A stretch of DNA of 23,895 nt. Source: CAXSDR01 sp964236445. Lineage in GTDB: Bacteria; Actinomycetota; Actinomycetes; Motilibacterales; Motilibacteraceae. The first letter of the stretch is position 1, and the number at the start of each line of letters is the position of its first letter. The stretch covers positions 1 to 23,895 of the forward strand of contig CAXSDR010000054.1 of the NCBI GenBank assembly GCA_964236445.1, in the 5' to 3' direction. The notes beneath the pieces are model-generated. The model did not search any database and was not told the DNA's origin. It saw nothing but the letters and a program-made list of their open reading frames with translations. Below are positions 6,828-13,181 of the stretch, one piece after another. Made by a program: the position numbers and the translations under genes.

Positions 6828-8774
6828 TCAGGAGTGCACGGCCGGCACCGCCACCACCGGCGTCAAGGGCAGCAGCGTGCGCCCCGTCGGGCCGACCTGG
6901 ATCTCGCTGCCCATCTGCGGGCAGACGCCGCAGTCGAAGCAGGCAGACCAGCGGCAGTCCTCCACCTCGACATCGGACAGCGCGTCCTGCCAGTCCTGCC
7001 AGAGCCAGTCCTTGTCGAGCCCCGAGTCGAGGTGGTCCCAGGGCAGGACCTCGTCGCGTCGTCGTTCGCGCACGGTGAACCAGTCGACGTCCACGTCCTG
7101 GTCCGCGAATGCTGACGCGGCGGCGTCCATCCAGAGCGCGTAGGAGAAGTGCTCGCTCCAGCCGTCGAAGCGGCCGCCGTTCTCGTAGACCTGGCGGATC
7201 ACGGCCCCGACGCGGCGGTCACCGCGGCTCAGCAGGCCTTCGACGATGCCGGGCTTGCCGTCGTGATAACGGAAACCGATGGCCTTGGCGCAGCTGCGGT
7301 CGGCACGGATCGCGTCACGCAGCTTCTGCAGCCGCGCATCGGTCGTCCCGGCGTCGAGCTGGGACGCCCACTGGAACGGGGTGTGCGGCTTGGGGACGAA
7401 GCCGCCGATGCTCACGGTGCAGCGGATGTCGCGCTGCCCGCTGATCTTGCGCCCGGTCTCGATCACACGGTGGGCCATGGCCGCGATCGCGAGGACGTCC
7501 TCGTCGGTCTCCGTGGGCAGGCCGCACATGAAGTAGAGCTTCACCTGGCGCCAGCCCGCTCCGTAGGCCGCGGCGACCGTGCGGATCAGGTCGTCCTCGC
7601 TGACCATCTTGTTGATGACCCGACGCAGCCGCTCCGACCCCCCCTCGGGCGCGAACGTCAGCCCCGACTTGCGCCCACTGCGCGTCAGCTCGTTGGCAAG
7701 GTCGATGTTGAAGGCGTCCACGCGGGTGGAGGGCAGTGACAGCGACGTGCCGGTCCCTTCATAACGGTCGGCGAGGCCCTTCACCATCGGCGCGATCTCG
7801 CTGTGGTCAGCGGAAGACAGACTCAGGAGTCCTACTTCTTGATAACCGGTCGCGTCGAGCCCGCGCTGCACCATCTCGCCGATAGTCGTGATGCTGCGTT
7901 CGCGCACGGGGCGGGTGATCATGCCCGCCTGGCAGAAACGGCAGCCGCGCGTGCAGCCGCGGAAGACCTCGACGCTCATACGCTCGTGGACACTCTCCGC
8001 GATGGGCACGAGGGGCTGCTTGGGATAGGGCCACTCGTCGAGGTCCATCACCGTGTGCTTGCTCACGCGGTGAGGAATGTCTGCGCGGTTCGGCGTGACG
8101 GCAGCGATGCGGCCGTCGGGCGCGTAGGACACGTCGAAGAACGCAGGGACGTAGACACCGCCGGGCCGGGCGAGGCGGAACAGCAGCTCCTGACGGCCGC
8201 CCGGTGAGCCGGCTGCCTTCCAGGCGCGGACTATCTCGGTGATGGCGAGGACCGCCTGCTCACCGTCGCCGAGCACTGCGGCGTCGATGAACTCGGCGAT
8301 GGGCTCGGGGTTGAAGGCCGCGTGACCGCCGGCCAGGACGATGGGGTGCGACTCGTCGCGGTCGCGCGACAGCAGCGGGATGCCGGCGAGGTCGAGCGCC
8401 GTGAGCATGTTGGTGTAGCCGAGCTCGGTCGCGAACGAGACGCCGAGCACATCGAAGGCACCGACGGGGCGGTGGGCGTCAACCGTGAACTGCGGCACGC
8501 CGGCCGCGCGCATGAGCGCCTCGAGGTCGGGCCAGACGCTGTAGGTGCGCTCGGCCAGCACGCCCTCGCGCTCGTTGAGGACTTCATAGAGGATCTGCAG
8601 GCCCTGGTTGGGCAGGCCGACCTCGTAGGCGTCGGGATACATCAGCGCCCAACGGACATCGCACGCGTCCCAGTCCTTCACCTGCGCGTTGAGCTCGCCG
8701 CCGATGTATTGCACGGGCTTCTGCACCTGCGTGAGCAGTGGTTCGAGACTTGCGAATATCGACTGCACTGCCAT
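6828..8774 (-). CDS. B12-binding-domain radical SAM protein, TIGR03960 family
   Basis: A 648-residue member of the TIGR03960 radical SAM family, with no established substrate. A cobalamin-binding-like Rossmann region covers about residues 40-185 (VLAGGHAAFNPEP, AAVLGDGEQAV). The radical SAM core follows with the cluster motif C274-xxx-C278-xx-C281 in FRGCTRGCRFCQAG, then GYQEVGLLSLSSADHSEI (310-327) and the SAM-site-like TFAPEGGSERLRRVINK. The C-terminal end has four more cysteines, C607, C612, C615 and C618 (DCRWSACFDCGVC), a possible second Fe-S or metal site. The ATG at 8774 lacks a Shine-Dalgarno sequence but has TAGGCT exactly six bases before it, suggesting a leaderless start. It is coupled to the DUF2344 gene downstream and lies before rne. 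RNA or ribosome modification is a guess from that context. Confidence 0.9.
   Translation of the reverse strand: MAVQSIFASLEPLLTQVQKPVQYIGGELNAQVKDWDACDVRWALMYPDAYEVGLPNQGLQILYEVLNEREGVLAERTYSVWPDLEALMRAAGVPQFTVDAHRPVGAFDVLGVSFATELGYTNMLTALDLAGIPLLSRDRDESHPIVLAGGHAAFNPEPIAEFIDAAVLGDGEQAVLAITEIVRAWKAAGSPGGRQELLFRLARPGGVYVPAFFDVSYAPDGRIAAVTPNRADIPHRVSKHTVMDLDEWPYPKQPLVPIAESVHERMSVEVFRGCTRGCRFCQAGMITRPVRERSITTIGEMVQRGLDATGYQEVGLLSLSSADHSEIAPMVKGLADRYEGTGTSLSLPSTRVDAFNIDLANELTRSGRKSGLTFAPEGGSERLRRVINKMVSEDDLIRTVAAAYGAGWRQVKLYFMCGLPTETDEDVLAIAAMAHRVIETGRKISGQRDIRCTVSIGGFVPKPHTPFQWASQLDAGTTDARLQKLRDAIRADRSCAKAIGFRYHDGKPGIVEGLLSRGDRRVGAVIRQVYENGGRFDGWSEHFSYALWMDAAASAFADQDVDVDWFTVRERRRDEVLPWDHLDSGLDKDWLWQDWQDALSDVEVEDCRWSACFDCGVCPQMGSEIQVGPTGRTLLPLTPVVAVPAVHS
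7803..7850 (-). other. Rare-codon, lower-GC island with inverted repeat in the radical SAM gene
   Basis: Codons for residues 310-322 read GGT TAT CAA GAA GTA GGA, then AGT, TCT and GCT among common Leu/Ser codons: nine unusual codons in thirteen, against almost uniform G/C-ending codons elsewhere. Within it lies a symmetric interrupted inverted repeat, GAAG-N3-GACTC-N2-GAGTC-N3-CTTC (7813-7838). The encoded peptide is a conserved family motif, so the region is genuinely coding. Confidence 0.75.
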
Positions 8775-8786
8775 GGCGCCAGCCTA
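8775..8786 (-). promoter_or_regulatory. Candidate leaderless promoter -10 for the radical SAM gene
   Basis: The minus strand reads TAGGCT (8786-8781), six bases GGCGCC, then ATG. TANNNT is the actinobacterial -10 consensus, and the spacing would put transcription start at the A of the start codon. A possible -35-like CTGACC lies rather far upstream. No Shine-Dalgarno is present. Confidence 0.55.
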
Positions 8787-8809
8787 ACCGCCGAGGCCGG
8801 GCCGGGCGG

Positions 8810-9349
8810 TCAGTCGCGGTTGGTCAGCCAGCTCCGCGGGAGCACCAGCAGCGCGACGGCGAGCGCTGCGCCGACCGCGAGCCAGCGCAGCGGCCCGGCC
8901 GACCCGGGCGCGGAGGTCACGACAGCGGCCCCGACCGTGAGCACCTGGACCAGCACCTGCACCGGCAGCAGCTCGAGCAGCGCATCGCGCAGCACCGCGA
9001 GCTCCACCCGGGTGTCCCATCGCAGGTAGGAGCAGACCGCGGCGAGGCGCAGCATGACGTGCAGCGCGAGCACGAGACCGAACGTGCGGGCCCCGATGCC
9101 CGAGCCGGTGAAGACGGTGACAGCGCCTATCAACAGGACCAGCGCAGCGGGCGCGAGGCTCGCGGGCCGGCGCACCACCGCAACCGTGACCAGCGCCATC
9201 AGGAGGCCGAGGGCGGCGGGGACGACACCTGTGGTGGCCAGCCAACAGCACCCCACGGCCACCGCGCCGAGCGCCGCGGAGAGGGCGAACCCCGTCACGC
9301 TGGGGCCCACCGCCAGGCGGATGCGCGGTGCGCGCCGGTCGTTGCTCAC
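8810..9349 (-). CDS. Hypothetical polytopic membrane protein, last gene of the MoxR cluster
   Basis: I do not recognise a family. The 179-residue product starts at GTG 9349 (MSNDRRAPRIRLAVG), overlapping the stop of the DUF58 gene as GTGA; an open frame extends to 9625 but the upstream part is Arg/Pro/His-rich shadow sequence. About five or six hydrophobic segments can be seen: GFALSAALGAVAVGCCWL, AALGLLMALVTVAVV, ALVLLIGAVTVF, TFGLVLALHVMLRLAAV, VQVLVQVLTVGAAVV and LAVGAALAVALLVL. A charged loop (RWDTRVELAVLRDALLE) separates the fourth and fifth. No catalytic motif is evident. In other bacteria MoxR-DUF58 operons often end with membrane proteins or a transglutaminase such as TgpA. This one could occupy the place of the membrane half of that protein, but it lacks any Cys-His-Asp domain; that is inference from position. 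Confidence 0.75.
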   Translation of the reverse strand: MSNDRRAPRIRLAVGPSVTGFALSAALGAVAVGCCWLATTGVVPAALGLLMALVTVAVVRRPASLAPAALVLLIGAVTVFTGSGIGARTFGLVLALHVMLRLAAVCSYLRWDTRVELAVLRDALLELLPVQVLVQVLTVGAAVVTSAPGSAGPLRWLAVGAALAVALLVLPRSWLTNRD

Positions 9350-10725
9350 CGGCGCGCCCGGCCCGTCGGCCGCTGGTGCGAGCGGCGTGCGAGCAGGGCC
9401 AGCGCGCGGTCGGGATCCTGCGCCCGAGCCGCTCCCCCGCCATCCGAGGACTCTGCGCGCTCCCAGCGCATGAGCTCGACGCCGCCCGACGCGAGCTCGG
9501 CGAGCCTGTCGTCGCGCTCGATGGTGACGATCCGCAGGGCGAGCCGGTCGTTGGTGCCGAGACGACCGAGGCGAAGGGCTGGCAGGACGTCGACGCCGAT
9601 GACGCGGTGCCCGGCCCGGCGCCACAGCAACGCCGTGCGGGCGGCCTCCGGATCGAGGAAGGTCGACATCAGATAGATCAGCGCACCGGCGGGCACCTGC
9701 GGCGCCCGCGGCCGAGCGGCGGGCTCACCCTCGGGCAGCAGCAGCGCCACCCGGTGCACGATGCGGTCGAGCTGGCGTCGCCCCGACCCTGCAGGCACCG
9801 GACGGCGCCGCGAGCCGAGGTCGTCGAGGCTCACCCGGTCACCCATGCCGAGATAGGCCTGAGCCAGGGTCGCCGTCGCCTCTCGCGCCAGGTCGAGCGA
9901 GGTGAGGAGGTCCGCGCGTACGGTGCGGTCGCCGTTCCACGTCAGCGGGTCGGGACCGACGTCGTCACGGGAGTCCACGACCAGCGTGACCAGGGCTTCG
10001 GCGAGCGCGTGGGTGCGACGGACGTAGAGCTCGGTCAGGTCGGGCGAGCGGCGGGCGGTCACCCGCCAGTCGACCCGGCGCAGGCTGTCACCGAGTGCGA
10101 ACCGGTGGATGTCGCGCAAGCCACCACCGTCACCCGGGCGGCGCGACTCGTGCGCCCCGCTGTGTCCGCGCAGCCGCGGGGGGAGCGCCACGCGGGAGGC
10201 GTCGACGAGCCGTCTCGCGCGCGGCAGGACCAGCACCCGGGCTCCCGGCAGCTGCTGCACCGGCGACGCGGTGGCGCCGCCAGGCCCGAGAGCGCGTACG
10301 TCGAGGGAGAAGAGCTCCTGCGACCCGGTGCGCACCGACGGGATCATCGCCGGCACGACCCGCCGACGCGCCGCGCGCAGCACCGCATCTGTGCGGGTGC
10401 CGTCGGGGCGGCTCACACCCAGGCGTACGGCGGTGGTGCCGACCGGCGCAGAGAGGACCACCTGTGCGCGCAGGACGCCCACTTCGGTGGCGGCGAGAGC
10501 AGCTGCGGTCGCAGCGGGTGCCTCGAGACCCAGCACCCCGCGCGGCCGGCGGCGAAGGTCCCACGCCGCCCCCAGCACAGGGGCGGCACCCAGCACCGCG
10601 ACATCGGGCCGGCCTCCGAGCGCGCCGAGCACGAGCAGCACGAGGCCGGCGCCGAGCGACGACGCGACGACCCGGTTCGGTGACCACGCCGTCGGCGCCG
10701 GCACGGCGTACGGCTCGGGGCTCAC
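9346..10725 (-). CDS. DUF58 domain protein (MoxR partner)
   Basis: A 459-residue DUF58 protein. These occur almost always beside MoxR AAA+ ATPases and are thought to be their adaptor or substrate partners in cell-envelope assembly. Two hydrophobic stretches near the N terminus (about residues 19-37 and 41-55) would anchor it in the membrane. The DUF58 signature is GGLRDIHRFALGDSLRRVDW at 201-220, continuing RVTARRSPDLTELYVRR. It is followed by the first strand of a von Willebrand A-like fold, ALVTLVVDSRDD (244-255). The metal site is not the canonical DxSxS (it reads DSRDD), as is common in DUF58 proteins. The GTG start at 10725 overlaps the moxR stop (GTGA), and the stop overlaps the next gene the same way. 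The family call is secure; the specific target is unknown. Confidence 0.9.
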   Translation of the reverse strand: MSPEPYAVPAPTAWSPNRVVASSLGAGLVLLVLGALGGRPDVAVLGAAPVLGAAWDLRRRPRGVLGLEAPAATAAALAATEVGVLRAQVVLSAPVGTTAVRLGVSRPDGTRTDAVLRAARRRVVPAMIPSVRTGSQELFSLDVRALGPGGATASPVQQLPGARVLVLPRARRLVDASRVALPPRLRGHSGAHESRRPGDGGGLRDIHRFALGDSLRRVDWRVTARRSPDLTELYVRRTHALAEALVTLVVDSRDDVGPDPLTWNGDRTVRADLLTSLDLAREATATLAQAYLGMGDRVSLDDLGSRRRPVPAGSGRRQLDRIVHRVALLLPEGEPAARPRAPQVPAGALIYLMSTFLDPEAARTALLWRRAGHRVIGVDVLPALRLGRLGTNDRLALRIVTIERDDRLAELASGGVELMRWERAESSDGGGAARAQDPDRALALLARRSHQRPTGRARR

Positions 10726-11774
10726 ACTGCCGGCACGGCGGCCGGGCCGGGGACCCGGCCGAGCAGCTCGGTCACCACGTCGGCGGGAGCCAACCCCGCG
10801 GCCCAGGTCTCGACGGCCAGGGTCAGCCGGTGGGCCAGGACCGCGACCGCCACCTCCTTGACGTCCTCGGGCGTGACGAAGGCACGTCCCGACAGCACCG
10901 CCAACGCCCGCGAGACGAGGACCAGGGCCTGTGACCCGCGCGGCGAGGCACCGACCTCGACCGCCGAGTGGGTGCGCGTGGCCGCCGCCAGGGCCACGCA
11001 GTAGGTGACGATGTCGCGCTCGACCGCCACCGCTTCGACACCGGCCTGCATCGCCCGCAAGGTCTGCGCCTCGACCACGGGCGTGACCGGCGCGGCCTCC
11101 TGGCGGCGGTCGAGCCGGCGCAGGATCACGTCGCTCTCCGCGGCGAGGTCGGGATAGCCGACGGCCAGCCGCACCATGAACCGGTCGAGCTGGGCCTCGG
11201 GCAGGGGATAGGTCCCTTCGTACTCCACCGGGTTCGATGTCGCCATGACGTGGAACGGCAACGCCAGTGGGTAGGTCTGACCGTCGACCGTCACCTGGCG
11301 TTCGGCCATCGCCTCGAGCAGGGCCGACTGCGTCTTGGGCGAGGTCCGGTTGATCTCGTCGGCGAGCAGCAGTCCGGCGAACACCGGCCCCGGACGGAAG
11401 AGGAAGGAGGTCGACGAGGGGTCGTAGACGCTGGATCCGGTGATGTCCACCGGCAGCAGGTCAGGGGTGCACTGGACCCGACGGAACTCCAGGCCCAGTG
11501 CCGTGGCCATCGACCGGGCGGCCAGGGTCTTGCCCAGCCCGGGCACGTCCTCGAAGAGCACGTGCCCGCCCGCGAGGACGGCAGCGAGCGCGGTGCGCAG
11601 CGGGCCCCGCATGCCGACGACGGCGGTGCCCACCTCGGCCAGGACCAGCTCGGAGAGGCGAGCGACCTCGCAGACCGGCAGCGCGTCGCCTGCTTCGGCT
11701 GACACCACTGACACCCCTGGCACCCCTGACACCACTGACACCCCTGGCACCCCTGGCACCACTGGGTCGCTCAT
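10722..11774 (-). CDS. MoxR-family AAA+ ATPase
   Basis: MoxR ATPases are AAA+ chaperone-like enzymes that help assemble or activate envelope or metalloprotein complexes, generally with vWA/DUF58 partners. The 350-residue product has Walker A EDVPGLGKT (75-83), Walker B LLLADE (135-140) followed by INRTSPKTQSALLEAMAERQ, sensor 1 ATSNP (178-182), LPEAQLDRF (191-199) and a sensor-2 region GASPRGSQAL (275-284). The open frame extends to 12605, but the ATG at 11774 overlaps the upstream TGA (ATGA) and gives the standard length. Residues 8-25 are an exact double copy of GVPGVSVVS, encoded by a 27-bp tandem repeat directly behind the start. Such a Val/Gly/Ser N-terminal extension is not part of the AAA+ fold and is odd for the family. 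It is coupled to DUF58 downstream. Confidence 0.93.
   Translation of the reverse strand: MSDPVVPGVPGVSVVSGVPGVSVVSAEAGDALPVCEVARLSELVLAEVGTAVVGMRGPLRTALAAVLAGGHVLFEDVPGLGKTLAARSMATALGLEFRRVQCTPDLLPVDITGSSVYDPSSTSFLFRPGPVFAGLLLADEINRTSPKTQSALLEAMAERQVTVDGQTYPLALPFHVMATSNPVEYEGTYPLPEAQLDRFMVRLAVGYPDLAAESDVILRRLDRRQEAAPVTPVVEAQTLRAMQAGVEAVAVERDIVTYCVALAAATRTHSAVEVGASPRGSQALVLVSRALAVLSGRAFVTPEDVKEVAVAVLAHRLTLAVETWAAGLAPADVVTELLGRVPGPAAVPAV
11701..11766 (+). repeat. 27-bp tandem repeat at the 5' end of the moxR-like gene
   Basis: Two perfect 27-bp copies (11701-11727 and 11728-11754) begin GACACCACTGACACCCCTGG and are followed by a partial third copy with small changes (11755-11766). The unit encodes nine residues, so copy-number change keeps the frame. 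Each copy also has an internal near-9-bp periodicity. Confidence 0.9.
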
Positions 11775-12337
11775 GCGGGGAAGCCTGTCACCGGTCGAGG
11801 GACGTCGGCTGGTGCCGGTGTCGCGGCTCTGCGCGCGAGCTGCTCGAGCTGCTCGAGCTGCGTCAGGCAGTGCTCGATCTCGCGCAGCTTCGGCAGGAGG
11901 CCACCAGGGTGGGTGAGCGTCGCCCAGGCCCGGGCGCCGAGCAGCTGCTCGGCCCGTGCGCGACCCGCGGGGTCGTGCCAGTCGACACCGACCCGGAGCA
12001 ACCGTCCCTCGGCTGTGATCCGCAGCCGTCGGATGGCAGCCTCGCTCACGCGACCCCCGTTGCCGTTGAAGCTCCAGCTGATGCGCGCGAGGTCGCTCCG
12101 GGTGCCTTCGCGGTCCTCGACTATCGGCGCAAAGCCCCCGGGCACCTGCGGGACCCGGATGCTCAACGCGACCAGCACGATGGTGACGATGGCGACCATG
12201 AGCAGCGCCGCCTGTGCCACGGGCAGCCCGCAGGCCCAGCCGACGACAAGGAGCACCGGCGCTGCGAGCACGACCGGGCGGCGCGCCTCCCACGCGGTGT
12301 GCAACGCGGCCCTGACCATGGCCGCAGGCGTCGTCAC
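11771..12337 (-). CDS. Hypothetical two-span membrane protein in the MoxR cluster
   Basis: I do not recognise a named family. The 188-residue product starts at GTG 12337 (MTTPAAMVRAALHTAWEARR), overlapping the stop of the DUF4129 gene as GTGA; a longer frame upstream is shadow sequence. Two adjacent hydrophobic segments follow (PVVLAAPVLLVVGWACGL and QAALLMVAIVTIVLVALSI, about residues 21-58). The rest is soluble: a strand-rich section with ISWSFNGNGGRVSEAAIRRL and GRLLRVGVDWHD, then a C-terminal Leu/Glu/Gln helix (LREIEHCLTQLEQLEQLARR) that may form a coiled coil. Short proteins of this shape occur beside MoxR/DUF58 genes, consistent with a membrane-anchored accessory, but that is inferred from context only. 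Its stop overlaps the moxR start (ATGA). Confidence 0.75.
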   Translation of the reverse strand: MTTPAAMVRAALHTAWEARRPVVLAAPVLLVVGWACGLPVAQAALLMVAIVTIVLVALSIRVPQVPGGFAPIVEDREGTRSDLARISWSFNGNGGRVSEAAIRRLRITAEGRLLRVGVDWHDPAGRARAEQLLGARAWATLTHPGGLLPKLREIEHCLTQLEQLEQLARRAATPAPADVPRPVTGFPA

Positions 12338-13155
12338 GGGACGGCCCCGGCCGCAGGTGCCGGCGCTCGGTCGGCCCGACCGCCCGGATCGAGGTCGAGC
12401 GCCTCGGCCAGCGAGGCGAGGCACCGGGCTGCCTGCGCGACGTCCTGCACCGTGACCGGCTCGGCCCCGAAACGCGCGCGCGCATAGAGCCCGAGCAGCG
12501 AACGGGTGGCCATGGGGTCGGCCGAGGTCCTGCCGAGCACGTCGAGGGTGAACTCGGTCGGCGTCTGCGCGGGTGACCGCGGCACTCCGGACGCCTCCGC
12601 CGCACGTTCGAGCGCCACCCACGCGGCGATCACCGCGTCCCGCGGGACCCCGATCTCGCGCAGGTGCCGGGCCGCGTGCCCGATGCCGCGGCGCAGGGCC
12701 GGCAGGTCGACCCGGCGCTCGCTCTCGGCGACCAGGTCCCGGTCGACGAGATCGTCGCCCGGCTCCCGCCACGGCGCCGCCATCTTCAACAGGCGCGCGA
12801 GCAGCACGGTGAGGCCGACCGCCGCAGCCGTCAGGGCCAGCGCGAAAAGGAGCAGCACCAGCGCGTGGAGCAGCGCAGTGGGATCCCACGTGCGCCCCCG
12901 ATGGACGACCGGCGACGAGGGCGTCACCGGAGGCATCGTCCTGGGGGGCAGGGGGACCTTCGGCGCCGTGGAGCGCAGCGGCGGCTGCCAGGGTCCGACG
13001 ACTGCGGCGGCCAGGACGACGAAGACGACGAAGACGACGAAGGCGACGAAGGCGACCGGCCCGACGACCGCGGCGGTCCCGACGGTCGACGACCTGCGCT
13101 CGTCGACCACGTGCGCGCGCGGCAGGAGCACGGAGCTCCCGCGGGTACGCGACAT
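12334..13155 (-). CDS. DUF4129 domain membrane protein
   Basis: A 273-residue membrane protein with a C-terminal DUF4129 domain, a domain otherwise often found behind transglutaminase (TgpA-like) cores or free-standing near moxR genes; its function is unknown. The first hydrophobic segment (about 26-54) is built from VAF/VVF triplets encoded by a 9-bp DNA repeat. A Pro-rich external loop follows (57-90), then a second span (94-122), and a cytoplasmic helical region holding the signature VIAAWVALERAAEASGVPR (175-193), TPTEFTLDVLG and LLGLYARARFG. No transglutaminase Cys-His-Asp set is present. It begins 26 bases after the rodA stop. Its ATG has TAGAGT exactly six bases upstream and no Shine-Dalgarno, so it may have its own leaderless promoter as well as read-through from rodA. 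It is the first gene of the five-gene cluster. Confidence 0.85.
   Translation of the reverse strand: MSRTRGSSVLLPRAHVVDERRSSTVGTAAVVGPVAFVAFVVFVVFVVLAAAVVGPWQPPLRSTAPKVPLPPRTMPPVTPSSPVVHRGRTWDPTALLHALVLLLFALALTAAAVGLTVLLARLLKMAAPWREPGDDLVDRDLVAESERRVDLPALRRGIGHAARHLREIGVPRDAVIAAWVALERAAEASGVPRSPAQTPTEFTLDVLGRTSADPMATRSLLGLYARARFGAEPVTVQDVAQAARCLASLAEALDLDPGGRADRAPAPAAGAVP
13012..13056 (+). repeat. 9-bp tandem repeat in the DUF4129 gene
   Basis: Five consecutive 9-mers related to GAAGACGAC (two GAAGACGAC, two GAAGGCGAC, one CAGGACGAC) encode VAF-VAF-VVF-VVF-VVL, the core of the first membrane segment. Unit number would change the span length by three residues each. Confidence 0.85.
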
Positions 13156-13167
13156 CTGGGCACTCTA
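13156..13167 (-). promoter_or_regulatory. Candidate leaderless promoter -10 for the DUF4129-MoxR cluster
   Basis: The minus strand reads TAGAGT (13167-13162), six bases GCCCAG, then ATG. It fits TANNNT with the spacing that starts transcription on the start codon. It sits in the 26-bp gap behind rodA. No clear -35 box and no Shine-Dalgarno are visible. Confidence 0.55.
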
Positions 13168-13181
13168 AGGCGTACGGCGCG

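Noticed and set aside
9346..10725. Canonical vWA metal-ion site in the DUF58 protein
   Set aside because: The strand is followed by DSRDD rather than DxSxS; I only claim a vWA-like fold.
11701..11766. CRISPR-like array
   Set aside because: Copies are directly adjacent without spacers and encode an in-frame peptide repeat; it is a minisatellite.
11775..12605. N-terminal extension of the MoxR open frame to 627 residues
   Set aside because: The extra part is Arg/Pro/Ser-rich out-of-frame reading of the upstream two-span protein; ATG 11774 with ATGA overlap gives the normal MoxR length.
12334..13155. Transglutaminase in the DUF4129 gene
   Set aside because: DUF4129 often follows such cores, but here there is no Cys-His-Asp triad and the protein is only 273 residues with two spans.
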